DNA of 11,432 nt from CBDULQ01 sp965368115 (GTDB taxonomy: Bacteria > Pseudomonadota > Gammaproteobacteria > SZUA-229): contig CBDULQ010000115.1 of the NCBI GenBank assembly GCA_965368115.1, forward strand, positions 1 through 11,432, written 5' to 3'. Positions 1 through 8,373 of the stretch are shown here, one piece after another. A program made the position numbers and the translations under genes. The notes below the pieces were generated by a model. The model was given only the letters and a program-made list of their open reading frames with translations. It was not told the origin of the DNA and did no database searches. Numbering within the stretch: position 1 is the first letter of the stretch; each line of letters begins with the position of its first letter.

Positions 1-47
1 CATTAAAACCAAGAAGACACTATAATATTGAGCATTCATCTAAAAAC

Positions 48-803
48 TTAATTCTTGGTTCTTTCTATACTAGATACGATTCTGTGAATATCGGTCCGTA
101 TTCGATAATCAGCTTTATCATATTCTTCTGATGAATCCGCATGAATTGCATAATGAAACCAGGCCAGCAAATGACATTTTGAATTCAGCGGGAGCACGTA
201 GTATATCGACTTTCGCCCTGTAACCTCGCCGTCTATCTCCCAACTGAGGAACTCCAGATCATCTAGTTTGATTTGAGCAATCTCATTGGGTTTCCGCAAT
301 ATCCAATCACCAATTTCTGCATCGGTTACCCCCGGGCTATTGTTCCGCACCCTGGTATTGATACCTTCATCGCCATCCAGATAATCATTGTATGATTTTT
401 CAATCATATCAATAATATGCATAGCATCATTTACTGGCCATACCTCGAGTTCCAAATTCAAAGAAGCAAGCTCTTTGCTTGAGAACATTTTATTACTATG
501 GTAGTCCCACATGGCGCCATCCACCTTGTGAGTTTTACGCCACATTACGGTATTGAACTCATCAGCCTTGGCGCAATCTACCGATCTGCTAACAGGAGAC
601 TCTTTTTTATACTTATCGGCAAAGCCCATCAGATTCGACATATTGGTGGGCACTTGATATTCGACTCTTATTCCATCGTCGATATGCAGAGTCTTATTTA
701 TCACAACATCAAAATCTGGCCCAGACTCTGCAACATCACTACATCCAAATAACCCGCCTAAAAAACTCATAAACAATGCCATCCAAATTATTCTGTCATT
801 CAT
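48..803 (-). CDS. Lipoprotein, putative immunity protein for the adjacent lipase
   Basis: This 251-residue protein starts with a short signal peptide: Arg4, a hydrophobic core, then the lipobox Leu-Phe-Gly-Cys ending at Cys21. Ser at +2 favours outer-membrane sorting by the enterobacterial Lol rule. The mature part is acidic, has seven Trp residues in the full protein, and contains Cys77 and Cys210, which could form a disulfide in the periplasm. I do not recognise a domain. Its ATG lies 9 bp after the stop of the upstream hydrolase gene and has no good Shine-Dalgarno sequence (a GGAA lies about 14 nt away), so translation is probably coupled to that gene. Known lipase effectors of the Tle type are often paired with periplasmic or lipoprotein immunity (Tli) proteins encoded next door, so immunity is the best guess. 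That is an inference from position and localisation, not from recognised homology. The gene is AT-rich like its partner. Confidence 0.8.
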   Translation of the reverse strand: MNDRIIWMALFMSFLGGLFGCSDVAESGPDFDVVINKTLHIDDGIRVEYQVPTNMSNLMGFADKYKKESPVSRSVDCAKADEFNTVMWRKTHKVDGAMWDYHSNKMFSSKELASLNLELEVWPVNDAMHIIDMIEKSYNDYLDGDEGINTRVRNNSPGVTDAEIGDWILRKPNEIAQIKLDDLEFLSWEIDGEVTGRKSIYYVLPLNSKCHLLAWFHYAIHADSSEEYDKADYRIRTDIHRIVSSIERTKN

Positions 804-812
804 GATAATGCA

Positions 813-1985
813 TCAATTTCCAGCCAGAGACTGCATATGTAACTGAACACGCTTTGCAGACCTGTTATCTCCAGCCATTACCAAAAACTGATGATAAGCT
901 TCTAGACTAATAAATGGCATAGTATGCGGACTCTCTACCACGCTTTTACCATTACCAAATACTTTTCCGGAAAATTTAGCGCTTCTGCCTAGCGCGCCTA
1001 ACCCAATATGATTGCCGCCGGCAATATTAGGTACCAGATCAAATGGATTATCATTGTCAGGTTTCACCTTTTTTATACCAGCATTCTCCAGCACTTTATC
1101 AGTTATACGCTTATTGTTTCCACCTGAATGAAAAACCACTGTATTCTTACTCAATGTTTGTCCAGGATATCTTTTAAGATGGTAGGCAACCGCTTGCTTA
1201 AATATAATTCCACCCTGACTGTGAACCACCCATTTCACTTCTTTACCCTGGCGTTGAATGTCAGCAAGAACAGCGGCCAAATACTTTGCGTTTTCCGTAG
1301 TTAAACCTATATTGTCTCTAACCGATTCATAGAAATCCAAAACAGGCGACTCACTTGGGTTATGAAATAATGTATAGTTTTTTATATCATCGCCTGAATA
1401 GGCATGTTCGGCATGAACACCCATGAGCCAACCAGCCTTACCTAAATTGTTCAGCATTCCATTGACAGCTGCGTGCTGGGTTTTCACCTTTGTCACACCC
1501 TGATTAACTCTCCATGACCTCGGAATAGAATCTATATCCTCCAATGACATTGCGGAATTAAATTTTATATTGCTCGTTTTGCTCACATCATATAACGCTG
1601 TTCGCTCATCTTTTGATACTGCCTTAGCCCCCAGAACACCCTGATTCAAAGCGATCATCATTATCACCACATAATCGGACGATACAGAATATTTTATGAT
1701 GAAATTGGATGAAGTCGCAGATGCCTGCTTGGCTTTAAAAAAGGCGGGGTGATGTTTATTAACATAGCCATCGATCGGCGAAGACATGCTGGAGAGATCC
1801 TCGATCCCCTTATGCACCTGAAGTTGATCGTATGAATTCAACCCAGCCAAATAGTCAATCGCGGCTGGTTCTATATAGATCTTTTTGCCTGCCGACTTAA
1901 AAAACCATTTTTTGTTTCCAAAGTCGCCATACCGCACAGCTTCGCCGACTTTATCCTGATGATTGATTCTCTTCTGAATAGGCAT
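813..1985 (-). CDS. Alpha/beta-hydrolase, putative lipase toxin
   Basis: The protein has 390 residues from the chosen start and no signal peptide. The nucleophile elbow is Val-His-Ser-Gln-Gly-Gly with Ser256, so the first Gly of the usual GxSxG is Val. A hydrophobic strand precedes it and a helix follows. Later come Asn-Pro-Phe-Asp-Leu-Val-Pro with Asp316 and Ser-Pro-His-Thr-Met with His354, in the order and spacing of a Ser-Asp-His triad. I infer a lipase or phospholipase acting on membrane lipids. The N-terminal 180 residues or so are unrecognised and could be a delivery or adaptor domain. An in-frame ATG at 2048 would add 21 residues, but its nearest SD-like sequence sits only 4 nt away. 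The ATG at 1985 has AAGGA 11 nt upstream, so I prefer it. A lipoprotein gene follows 9 bp after the stop, which supports a toxin-immunity reading. A housekeeping esterase is possible but less likely given the linked lipoprotein. Confidence 0.82.
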   Translation of the reverse strand: MPIQKRINHQDKVGEAVRYGDFGNKKWFFKSAGKKIYIEPAAIDYLAGLNSYDQLQVHKGIEDLSSMSSPIDGYVNKHHPAFFKAKQASATSSNFIIKYSVSSDYVVIMMIALNQGVLGAKAVSKDERTALYDVSKTSNIKFNSAMSLEDIDSIPRSWRVNQGVTKVKTQHAAVNGMLNNLGKAGWLMGVHAEHAYSGDDIKNYTLFHNPSESPVLDFYESVRDNIGLTTENAKYLAAVLADIQRQGKEVKWVVHSQGGIIFKQAVAYHLKRYPGQTLSKNTVVFHSGGNNKRITDKVLENAGIKKVKPDNDNPFDLVPNIAGGNHIGLGALGRSAKFSGKVFGNGKSVVESPHTMPFISLEAYHQFLVMAGDNRSAKRVQLHMQSLAGN

Positions 1986-1996
1986 AAATACTGAAT

Positions 1997-2001
1997 TCCT
2001 T
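1997..2001 (-). promoter_or_regulatory. Ribosome binding site deciding the hydrolase start
   Basis: The minus strand reads AAGGA here, with 11 nt before the ATG at 1985. The alternative ATG at 2048 lacks a well-spaced purine-rich site, so this site is the reason for the shorter start. Confidence 0.5.
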
Positions 2002-2071
2002 TTTACAATAGTAAGCAAATCTGTTTGCAAGCCAGAACAATAGAACATGATGCCCTAAGCATCTTATATTT

Positions 2072-5000
2072 TTACTGCACCTGCTCCACCGGCTCCCCTT
2101 CCTGGAAGCGTCGGAAGTAATCCTCATCATCTTCCTGATCGAAGCCATCGATGTAGAGCTGATCTCTGGGGAGCTTGACCGGGTATTCGGCGACAACGAA
2201 GTGGCGAACGTCGGTGAAGATGGCGGGGCTGATATCGAGCAGGGTTTCAACTTCGGTGACCTGGACGCCGTTGACGGCGGAAAGGGTTTCGGCGGCGTCG
2301 AACTGGAGACCGTCGATGACCACGTCAACCGGTTGCGGGTCGAGGAACACTGGGTTGAGAGTGGCGCGCATGCGCAGTTCGACGCGGCCGCTGATGTCGA
2401 GCACGAGGGGACGTTGCAGGGTGCCGAAGGTGCCGCGACCACCGGTGACGCGCAGGTTGCTGGCGGTGATGTCCGCCTGGCTGCGATCCAGTGGTCCGAT
2501 GCCCAGCACATCGCCGGTGCGAGTGAACATGTCGACGGTACCGGCACTGAAATCATCGGAGAGGTTTTGCACCAGCTGGATATAACCGACCTGAATATCC
2601 TGGTCGGTGCGCAGGTTGAAGTTGCCGGTGTCGGTGGCGTCGTTGATGATGCTTTCGAGGATGATGCTGTTGGCATTATCGATGTTGATGTCGCCGCTGC
2701 TGGTGTTGTGGGCGTCCAGTCGACCGACATCGGTCACCAGGTTGCCGCCGCTCATACCCATACCGTTGGCCGCGCGCAATACAGCGCGCTGGGTTCTAAG
2801 GTTGGTCGCGGTGCCGTTGTTATTCACGATGGCGTCGGCGGCATTGAGGGTGATGCTATCGCCGGCGCTCAGCTCATCGATCGACAGGCTACCGTTCAAA
2901 GTGGTGATGGTGAGGTCAGTGAGCAGGTTGCTGGTACCGACAAGCAACGCCTGGCTGTTGACCACCTGAGCACTGCCGCCGCTCAAACTGATGCGACTGA
3001 ACTGGTTGCCAGTCTGGGTCAGGTCGATGGCGGCATTACCCGCGCTCACATTCACATCCTGGCTGACGATACGACTGCCGGCCTGCTGAGTAATGTTGCC
3101 GCCGGTGAACAGTGTCAGATTTTGCGTGGTATCGATATTGCCCAGGGATATGTCGTTGGCATCACTCAGTATGGCATTGCGTGCATTGACCTGGATCTGG
3201 TTGAAGTCGTTAGAGGCCTGATCGAGGATGACATCGTCCGTACCGTTGGCGGCATCGAACTGGGCGGTGGTGTCGACAATCAGTGCTGTCGTGCCATTAC
3301 GGATCGCGCCGGCCTGGGTTTGCAGGTTGATGGTCTGCACATGACCGCCGATCAATATGGCATTCTGATTAACGATATCGGCCTGGGTGACATTGGTCAG
3401 CACCAGTTCATTAAGGCTAATGGTGCCGTTTTGCAGGATCACATCGTTGTTGCCTGCATCCAGTTGTGTCACACCGGCCACAGTCAGGGTGCTGCCCGCA
3501 TCGGCGATATCACCGACAGTGGTAACACTGAGGCTGTTGAATTCGCCGTCGAGCACCACATCACCGGCAGCGGTGAGATCCAGATTAATGCTGTTGCTGG
3601 CATTGGTGTTGCTGCCGGTCACCGCCAGGCTGTTCAGTTCGTTGATGGTGACGTTGCCGGCGTTTTCGATGACAAGCTGATTGAAATCATTGGCCTGTCC
3701 CAACGTGATATCCGTGGCAACCAGACGAGTATCGCCGCCGACATTACTCCAGGCGCCGGTCTGGGTGATGTTGCCGGCGGTTTGCAAATCAATGCTGCCG
3801 CCATCCGCGTTGAAACCGGCGAGCTGGATGTTGCCGAGATTACGTAAATTAATACCGGTGAAACTACCTGCGCCGGAAGCCAGGGTGATCTCGCCCTGCA
3901 GGTTGTTGGCATTGGCGCCGGTGAAACCATTGTCCAGATTGATATCGCCACCGTTGCTGAGCGTGAGGTCGGTGGTGCCGGTGACATTGATGCCCTGATC
4001 GGTGACGTTGCTGATGGTGCTGGCCCCACCGCCCTGCCCCGCGGTGACATCCAGGCTGGCCATGTTACCGGCCAGGTTGATGCTGTTGGTATCCACAACC
4101 GTTACTGTACCGCCAGAGACAATCAGGTTGTTGAAATCATTGCTGGTGTGGGTGAGCGATATGTTCGCAGCACCCGCGTCGAGTACCGTATCGCCGCTTA
4201 CATTAATAAAGGTGACACCGGCCGGCACATCGTTGATACCACCGGTGGCGGTGATGTCGGCATTGGCGGCGATCAGTTCGTTAATCTGCAGGGCGGTTGT
4301 GCCGTTGTCGAACAGTACATCGGCGCCGGTATTGAAACTGGCCTGGTTGACGGTATGCGTGTTGTCGGTCAGCTGAATGTCGCCAGCGGTTGCACTGAAC
4401 ACGTTAGTGCCTGTGCCGGTGCGGACCAGTCCGGTGGTACCGGTGGCGTTCTGACTCAGGACATTGCCCGAAGCCAGGCGCAGGCTCTGGGTATCGTCGT
4501 CCATGGTGATGTTATTGAAGACCAGGTCGTCGCCGCTTTCGAGATCCAGCAGGCCGTCGATCAGCACATCGGCAACGGTCAGGCCATTTGCGCTATAGAG
4601 CTCGATGTTCTGCACTCGGTCGGTGGGCCCGGTAGTATTCAGGGGATCGATCTGCACCAGCACCGTACCACCGAAATCATTGCCGGTGTTTCTGAGGTCG
4701 AGGTTACGACCGTCACGCAGGTTGAAGATGCTCTGATTATTCACCTGCACGCTGGTCAGCGCTTGCTGGGCGATATCCGCGGCGGCATTCACGGTCAGGT
4801 TACCGCGTACGAAAGAGTTGCCCATATTCAGCGTCGTTGCCGAATTTGAGTTGATGGTGGCGTCGTTGCCGGCTGTGGTGGTGACGCCGACGGATGTGAC
4901 TGCATCGTTGAGATTGACGGTCAGGTTGGTGTCGTTGTGGATGTTGATGTTGCCCAGTGTATTGCCGGGTGTCGCATGAGCCACAGTAACATCACCCGCC

Positions 5001-7267
5001 AGGAGATTATTGTTATTGCTCAGGCTAACATTGCCGGTAGCAGTGACATTGGTAGCACCGACAATATTCAGCTCACCTGCGGCATCAACACTGCCGGTTA
5101 CGTTAACTATCAAATCTCCATTCGGTAGCGATGGATTTGGACCGCCGAATTCAGTCACAGGATCAAACTGGGTGATTTCTGTGGAGATGCGGCTGTTGGT
5201 ATCTTGAGTGAAATTAATGCCGCTGACCGTTAAGTCGCCGCCTTGCAGGTCTATGTCACCGTTGACAACAACACTCCCCTGACCAGCATCACCTTCGAAT
5301 AGCGCAGGTGGAGTACCATCTGGCCCAGTGTAGTTCGCCGTGAGGGTTAGATTGAGAATATCACCATCTTCAACACCTAAACCATTATCCAGATCAGAAT
5401 CAAGAATATTACCCCTGATAACAACATCGCGATGAGCCTGCAAGGTTAGAGAAGATGCATTGTTAGCCCCATCGCGATTTGTACCGGCATTATCAAAATC
5501 GAGATCAGAAAAAAGAATAATATCGCCATAGTGATATTGAGTGTAATCAACCCCACTCATCCCTCCAACGTTTATTAAAACTGAGGATGATTCAGGGTTC
5601 AGATCAACACTATCTGTTCCAGTACAGTTTACCCCCACCGTACATCCGGCAGGCGTATTAACTGTAGTTAAATGCACCTGTGTACGAACTGTAACATTTG
5701 CACCTGCGATCAAGGCCGCCTCTAGACTTCCTATCCTAACCGTCGCTTCACTTGCCGTCGTAAAAATGTCTCGACTGTCACCACTAATATTAATGTTTAT
5801 TGCCGTTGAATTATCGCTACTTATTTCAATATAACTTGGATCAATCAACCATTCACCATGAACCCCATAATTCGAATGCACATCCACTGATGGCGACAAA
5901 CTAACTATATTTTTACTTGAGGTTTCGACAAACCCACCATTACCACTTTGCTGACCACCCGTCGCCGTAAAAGCACCATAAGCCCGTGTCACCTCATCCG
6001 ACCACAGAATAATTTTTCCGCCATCTCCATTTTGTACGGCATCGGCATGAATGCGGGTATCTACACCGGTGTATACAGCTCGGGCATTTTTGATGTCGGG
6101 ATTACTACCCAGGTAATCGCCACCGACCAGGACATCGCCGCCGCCGTCTGCACCAGATGCATTTACCTCAGCTTTATCGATAAGGCCGACCTGTTCACCC
6201 AGCAGGTGCACCTGCCCGCCAACGCCACTTTCCAGAGCCTGGGCAGAAATGCGACTATCGTCGCTGAGCATCACCGTGTCAGTAGCGTCCAGTAAAACTT
6301 TTCCACCTTTACCTTCACGAGCATCTGCATTCAACTCGCCCTGGTGCGAAATGTTACCTCCGGCGTAAATAACAGTTCCGGCCTGGCCCTGATCAGTCGA
6401 GACATCCACATGACCAAGATCGCTGATATCACCATCGGGCCCTGTCAGGTAATAGCCACCGTCCGCCGCAACCACCATACCGTCCTGCGACGTGAAGCGA
6501 TCAGATTCATCGATGGCATAAATACTGTTCTGGATTGCCTCGACCTGACGCGCCGTGAGCACTACGCGACCACCATGCGCTTCGATCAATCCGCTATTAA
6601 AAATCGCCGGGTCGTTGATACCCAGGATATCCGCCAGACGGTTCTGATTAATACGGATGCTCAACTGGTTGTAAGCATCAAAACGAACCTGAATATCACT
6701 GCCGGAGGCCAGTGCGACAGTACCGAAATTAGCAACCAGCAAACCTTCGTTACGTACCTGTTGGCCCAGCAGGGCAAGCGTGCCGCCATCGATGACTTTT
6801 AGCGTACCCTGATTGACGATAAGACCCGAAGTATTTTCAAGCGCATGAAAGTCCAGGCGACCCGCCATAAAGTCTTCCGGTGAAATATCCAGTGCACTGA
6901 CAAAAAGGCTACCGACATTGACCATTGCCGTATCGCCAAAGAAAATGCCGCGCGGGTTGACCAGTACGATCTGGCCGTTGGCTGTGATGGAACCGAAAAT
7001 CTGAGTGGGACTTTGATCGAGAATGCGGTTTAACGCGATGGAGGACGAGTCGGGCTGGTTAAATGCTACCGACTCGTCCGTGTTGATATTGAAGCTTTGC
7101 CAGTCAATGGCTACACGATTAGATGATTGATTGATTGTGGTATTGAGACCTGACTGACTGACTTGAGCCTGCCCTGCAATTATATTTCCACCCACAGGCC
7201 CCGCATAACCAATGGACGAAAATATAAATTGCGCGATGACCGTATTAAGGAATAGTCGTCTGTTCAA
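2072..7267 (-). CDS. TPS exoprotein (TpsA), filamentous haemagglutinin N-terminal domain adhesin
   Basis: This 1731-residue protein belongs to the TpsA/filamentous-haemagglutinin family, exported by Sec and then through a TpsB barrel to the cell surface. Residues 1-22 form a signal peptide ending near Tyr-Ala-Gly. The TPS domain follows (roughly 25-280), with Asn-Pro-Arg-Gly at 104-107 as the variant of the usual NPNG motif. Next come the family-typical blocks Gly-Gly-Phe-Val-Glu-Thr-Ser (about 445) and Trp-Leu-Ile-Asp-Pro (about 473). From about 700 to 1650 the passenger is beta-helix-like, rich in Asn, Asp, Thr and Gly, with recurring NDFN-type units. The acidic C terminus has no VENN motif, toxin domain or recognisable anchor. 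The only cysteines are 542 and 548. The start is TTG: an in-frame stop lies 13 codons upstream with no ATG or GTG between, and a GGGTG lies 7 nt before the TTG. No TpsB gene is in the window. It follows a lipoprotein gene by 72 bp and precedes the hydrolase gene. Confidence 0.9.
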   Translation of the reverse strand: MNRRLFLNTVIAQFIFSSIGYAGPVGGNIIAGQAQVSQSGLNTTINQSSNRVAIDWQSFNINTDESVAFNQPDSSSIALNRILDQSPTQIFGSITANGQIVLVNPRGIFFGDTAMVNVGSLFVSALDISPEDFMAGRLDFHALENTSGLIVNQGTLKVIDGGTLALLGQQVRNEGLLVANFGTVALASGSDIQVRFDAYNQLSIRINQNRLADILGINDPAIFNSGLIEAHGGRVVLTARQVEAIQNSIYAIDESDRFTSQDGMVVAADGGYYLTGPDGDISDLGHVDVSTDQGQAGTVIYAGGNISHQGELNADAREGKGGKVLLDATDTVMLSDDSRISAQALESGVGGQVHLLGEQVGLIDKAEVNASGADGGGDVLVGGDYLGSNPDIKNARAVYTGVDTRIHADAVQNGDGGKIILWSDEVTRAYGAFTATGGQQSGNGGFVETSSKNIVSLSPSVDVHSNYGVHGEWLIDPSYIEISSDNSTAININISGDSRDIFTTASEATVRIGSLEAALIAGANVTVRTQVHLTTVNTPAGCTVGVNCTGTDSVDLNPESSSVLINVGGMSGVDYTQYHYGDIILFSDLDFDNAGTNRDGANNASSLTLQAHRDVVIRGNILDSDLDNGLGVEDGDILNLTLTANYTGPDGTPPALFEGDAGQGSVVVNGDIDLQGGDLTVSGINFTQDTNSRISTEITQFDPVTEFGGPNPSLPNGDLIVNVTGSVDAAGELNIVGATNVTATGNVSLSNNNNLLAGDVTVAHATPGNTLGNINIHNDTNLTVNLNDAVTSVGVTTTAGNDATINSNSATTLNMGNSFVRGNLTVNAAADIAQQALTSVQVNNQSIFNLRDGRNLDLRNTGNDFGGTVLVQIDPLNTTGPTDRVQNIELYSANGLTVADVLIDGLLDLESGDDLVFNNITMDDDTQSLRLASGNVLSQNATGTTGLVRTGTGTNVFSATAGDIQLTDNTHTVNQASFNTGADVLFDNGTTALQINELIAANADITATGGINDVPAGVTFINVSGDTVLDAGAANISLTHTSNDFNNLIVSGGTVTVVDTNSINLAGNMASLDVTAGQGGGASTISNVTDQGINVTGTTDLTLSNGGDINLDNGFTGANANNLQGEITLASGAGSFTGINLRNLGNIQLAGFNADGGSIDLQTAGNITQTGAWSNVGGDTRLVATDITLGQANDFNQLVIENAGNVTINELNSLAVTGSNTNASNSINLDLTAAGDVVLDGEFNSLSVTTVGDIADAGSTLTVAGVTQLDAGNNDVILQNGTISLNELVLTNVTQADIVNQNAILIGGHVQTINLQTQAGAIRNGTTALIVDTTAQFDAANGTDDVILDQASNDFNQIQVNARNAILSDANDISLGNIDTTQNLTLFTGGNITQQAGSRIVSQDVNVSAGNAAIDLTQTGNQFSRISLSGGSAQVVNSQALLVGTSNLLTDLTITTLNGSLSIDELSAGDSITLNAADAIVNNNGTATNLRTQRAVLRAANGMGMSGGNLVTDVGRLDAHNTSSGDINIDNANSIILESIINDATDTGNFNLRTDQDIQVGYIQLVQNLSDDFSAGTVDMFTRTGDVLGIGPLDRSQADITASNLRVTGGRGTFGTLQRPLVLDISGRVELRMRATLNPVFLDPQPVDVVIDGLQFDAAETLSAVNGVQVTEVETLLDISPAIFTDVRHFVVAEYPVKLPRDQLYIDGFDQEDDEDYFRRFQEGEPVEQVQ
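2997..4680 (-). repeat. Recurring NDFN units in the exoprotein passenger
   Basis: Five copies of a (S/G/A)-N-(D/Q)-F motif occur near residues 862, 1042, 1192, 1352 and 1420. Their coding DNA is at about 4671-4680, 4131-4140, 3681-3690, 3201-3210 and 2997-3010. Two copies share the identical plus-strand DNA TTGAAATCATTG. Three successive spacings are about 180, 150 and 160 residues, and the last pair is only about 68 apart. This suggests duplication of multi-coil beta-helix blocks that then diverged, with a partial deletion or a shorter block at the end. Confidence 0.6.
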
Positions 7268-7339
7268 TTTACAGCACCCAACCCACTTGCTTAATATTAC
7301 CTGGATTCATAAATATCCAAATAAAATCTAAAATCAGTA

Positions 7340-8098
7340 TTATTGCTTATCCATAATCATCGCTCGACCAAATACGGTATTTGAATACGAGATATTTAGA
7401 ATATTATCAGTAGCACCTTCGGTCCATGCCAAACCAGTATAGCTGCCATCCATCCCAGGATCGTATGCGCAGTTTGTATAATGGACGTTAACACTGTATA
7501 CGTTGATATTTTCATCAACTGGCGCGATAGCACCAGAAATTATACATCCACCACTATCTGACCCTGTAATACCCCCGGCAGCGTCAATAGTAAAATCGGT
7601 AGTGATAACTATTCCACCATGAGCAGCAGACCACATTCCTGTCACCACATTTAAAGAGCTTCCCCTGTCGTAAAGTTGGGTGTTTTCCGTTAAAGAAATA
7701 ACTCCATCCGGATAGGGACTCACTGTGTCAAGATCGCTAAAATTAATTTCAACAGAACTATCCTGAACAAAGGTACCTGAAACAGCCACTTCGCCTGTTC
7801 CAAATGTAGTGTCATTGTCAAACCATCCCATCTGTCCCGCCAGACTAGTGCCACTAACAGAAAGGTTGCCATCAAAAATTTGTTGGATTCCTAACGCAGT
7901 TGAGAACACAATAACTCTTCCCTCATAGATTATTGCTTTTTCGCCTCCGTTAGAGCCATTTGCTTCTCGCCCCCCGGTAATCGACCCTGAATAAATCCCA
8001 TTCGGAGAAGGTGTAGAACCACCACCGCCACCCCCACCACACCCAGAAACCAGCGCAGAAGCCAACACCAGGGTAGAAATCGTTTTCACTGCATTCAT
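7340..8098 (-). CDS. Lipoprotein with poly-glycine linker, function unknown
   Basis: From the chosen start the product is 252 residues. The signal peptide contains Lys5, a hydrophobic core and the lipobox Val-Ser-Gly-Cys with the lipidated Cys at position 20. Seven glycines and a Ser/Pro stretch follow, a common tether in proteobacterial surface lipoproteins. The rest is rich in beta-prone segments with Gly and Thr. Two further cysteines, in Gly-Gly-Cys-Ile-Ile and Thr-Asn-Cys-Ala-Tyr, could form a disulfide in the C-terminal part. I see no catalytic motif, and a small beta-barrel or beta-sandwich is plausible. An upstream in-frame ATG at 8107 adds Met-Ile-Lys, but the only SD-like sequence (GTGGG, 8108-8112) touches that codon and lies 9 nt before the ATG at 8098, so I prefer the latter. 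The exoprotein gene starts 72 bp downstream with no terminator between, so the two are probably co-transcribed. Confidence 0.82.
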   Translation of the reverse strand: MNAVKTISTLVLASALVSGCGGGGGGGSTPSPNGIYSGSITGGREANGSNGGEKAIIYEGRVIVFSTALGIQQIFDGNLSVSGTSLAGQMGWFDNDTTFGTGEVAVSGTFVQDSSVEINFSDLDTVSPYPDGVISLTENTQLYDRGSSLNVVTGMWSAAHGGIVITTDFTIDAAGGITGSDSGGCIISGAIAPVDENINVYSVNVHYTNCAYDPGMDGSYTGLAWTEGATDNILNISYSNTVFGRAMIMDKQ

Positions 8099-8107
8099 TT
8101 TAATCAT

Positions 8108-8112
8108 CCCAC
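8108..8112 (-). promoter_or_regulatory. Ribosome binding site for the Cys-Gly7 lipoprotein
   Basis: The minus strand reads GTGGG, directly abutting the ATG at 8107 and 9 nt from the ATG at 8098. The spacing supports the second ATG as the true start. Confidence 0.45.
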
Positions 8113-8276
8113 TTTTATATTAATTCGATGTCTGTTGAGCATGCCGGATAACGGATATCGCGGCACAGCCTGAATCCGTGTCTCGGCCCGATACATAATG
8201 GTGAAAAACACCCGGATTTCCGGCACGGTATGTTGAATTCGTTGATTAACTGGCCGACACCCCTAAAAACCGGCGC

Positions 8277-8345
8277 CAGCAGGGAGGGTTAAGTGACTGT
8301 TCTGATAGGGAATTTTTGAGAACATCTAGCATGCGGTCCCTGCTG
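8277..8345 (-). ncRNA. Nested inverted repeat, possible structured leader or small RNA
   Basis: A perfect 9-bp inverted repeat, CAGCAGGGA at 8277-8285 and TCCCTGCTG at 8337-8345, encloses a second perfect 6-bp pair, TGTTCT at 8298-8303 and AGAACA at 8319-8324. The two stems are separated by 12 unpaired bases on each side, giving a symmetric internal loop. If transcribed leftward it would lie about 180 to 250 nt upstream of the lipoprotein start. I matched it to no known riboswitch. It could also be a decayed mobile repeat. Function is unknown. Confidence 0.3.
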
Positions 8346-8373
8346 TTAATCCAGGCAATTAGGCTACGGGATT

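Noticed and set aside
1..47. Start of a further downstream gene (ATG on the minus strand at 1-3) or a terminator after the putative immunity gene
   Set aside because: Only one codon is inside the window, with no clear ribosome binding site, and no hairpin with a T-run is visible.
1951..2730. A 259-codon minus-strand frame overlapping the adhesin 3' end and the hydrolase 5' end
   Set aside because: The product is Ser/Pro/Thr-rich nonsense in the alternative frame of the adhesin, then runs into the hydrolase leader. Both overlapped genes are far better supported.
2201..3847. A 548-codon open frame on the plus strand opposite the adhesin
   Set aside because: It lies wholly antisense to the GC-rich repetitive part of the adhesin. 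Its product is a low-complexity mirror of the repeats with no recognisable domain, and its openness follows from the biased codons on the other strand.
8016..8040. Poly-glycine codon tract as a phase-variable switch
   Set aside because: The tract is built from mixed GGN codons, so slippage would mostly change length by whole codons and would not switch the gene off.
8212..8223. Hairpin CCGG-ATTT-CCGG followed on the minus strand by five T's, as a possible terminator
   Set aside because: The stem is only four pairs and the T-run is short and offset by three bases. It also lies between the likely promoter region and the operon, where a terminator would need an attenuation mechanism that I cannot support.
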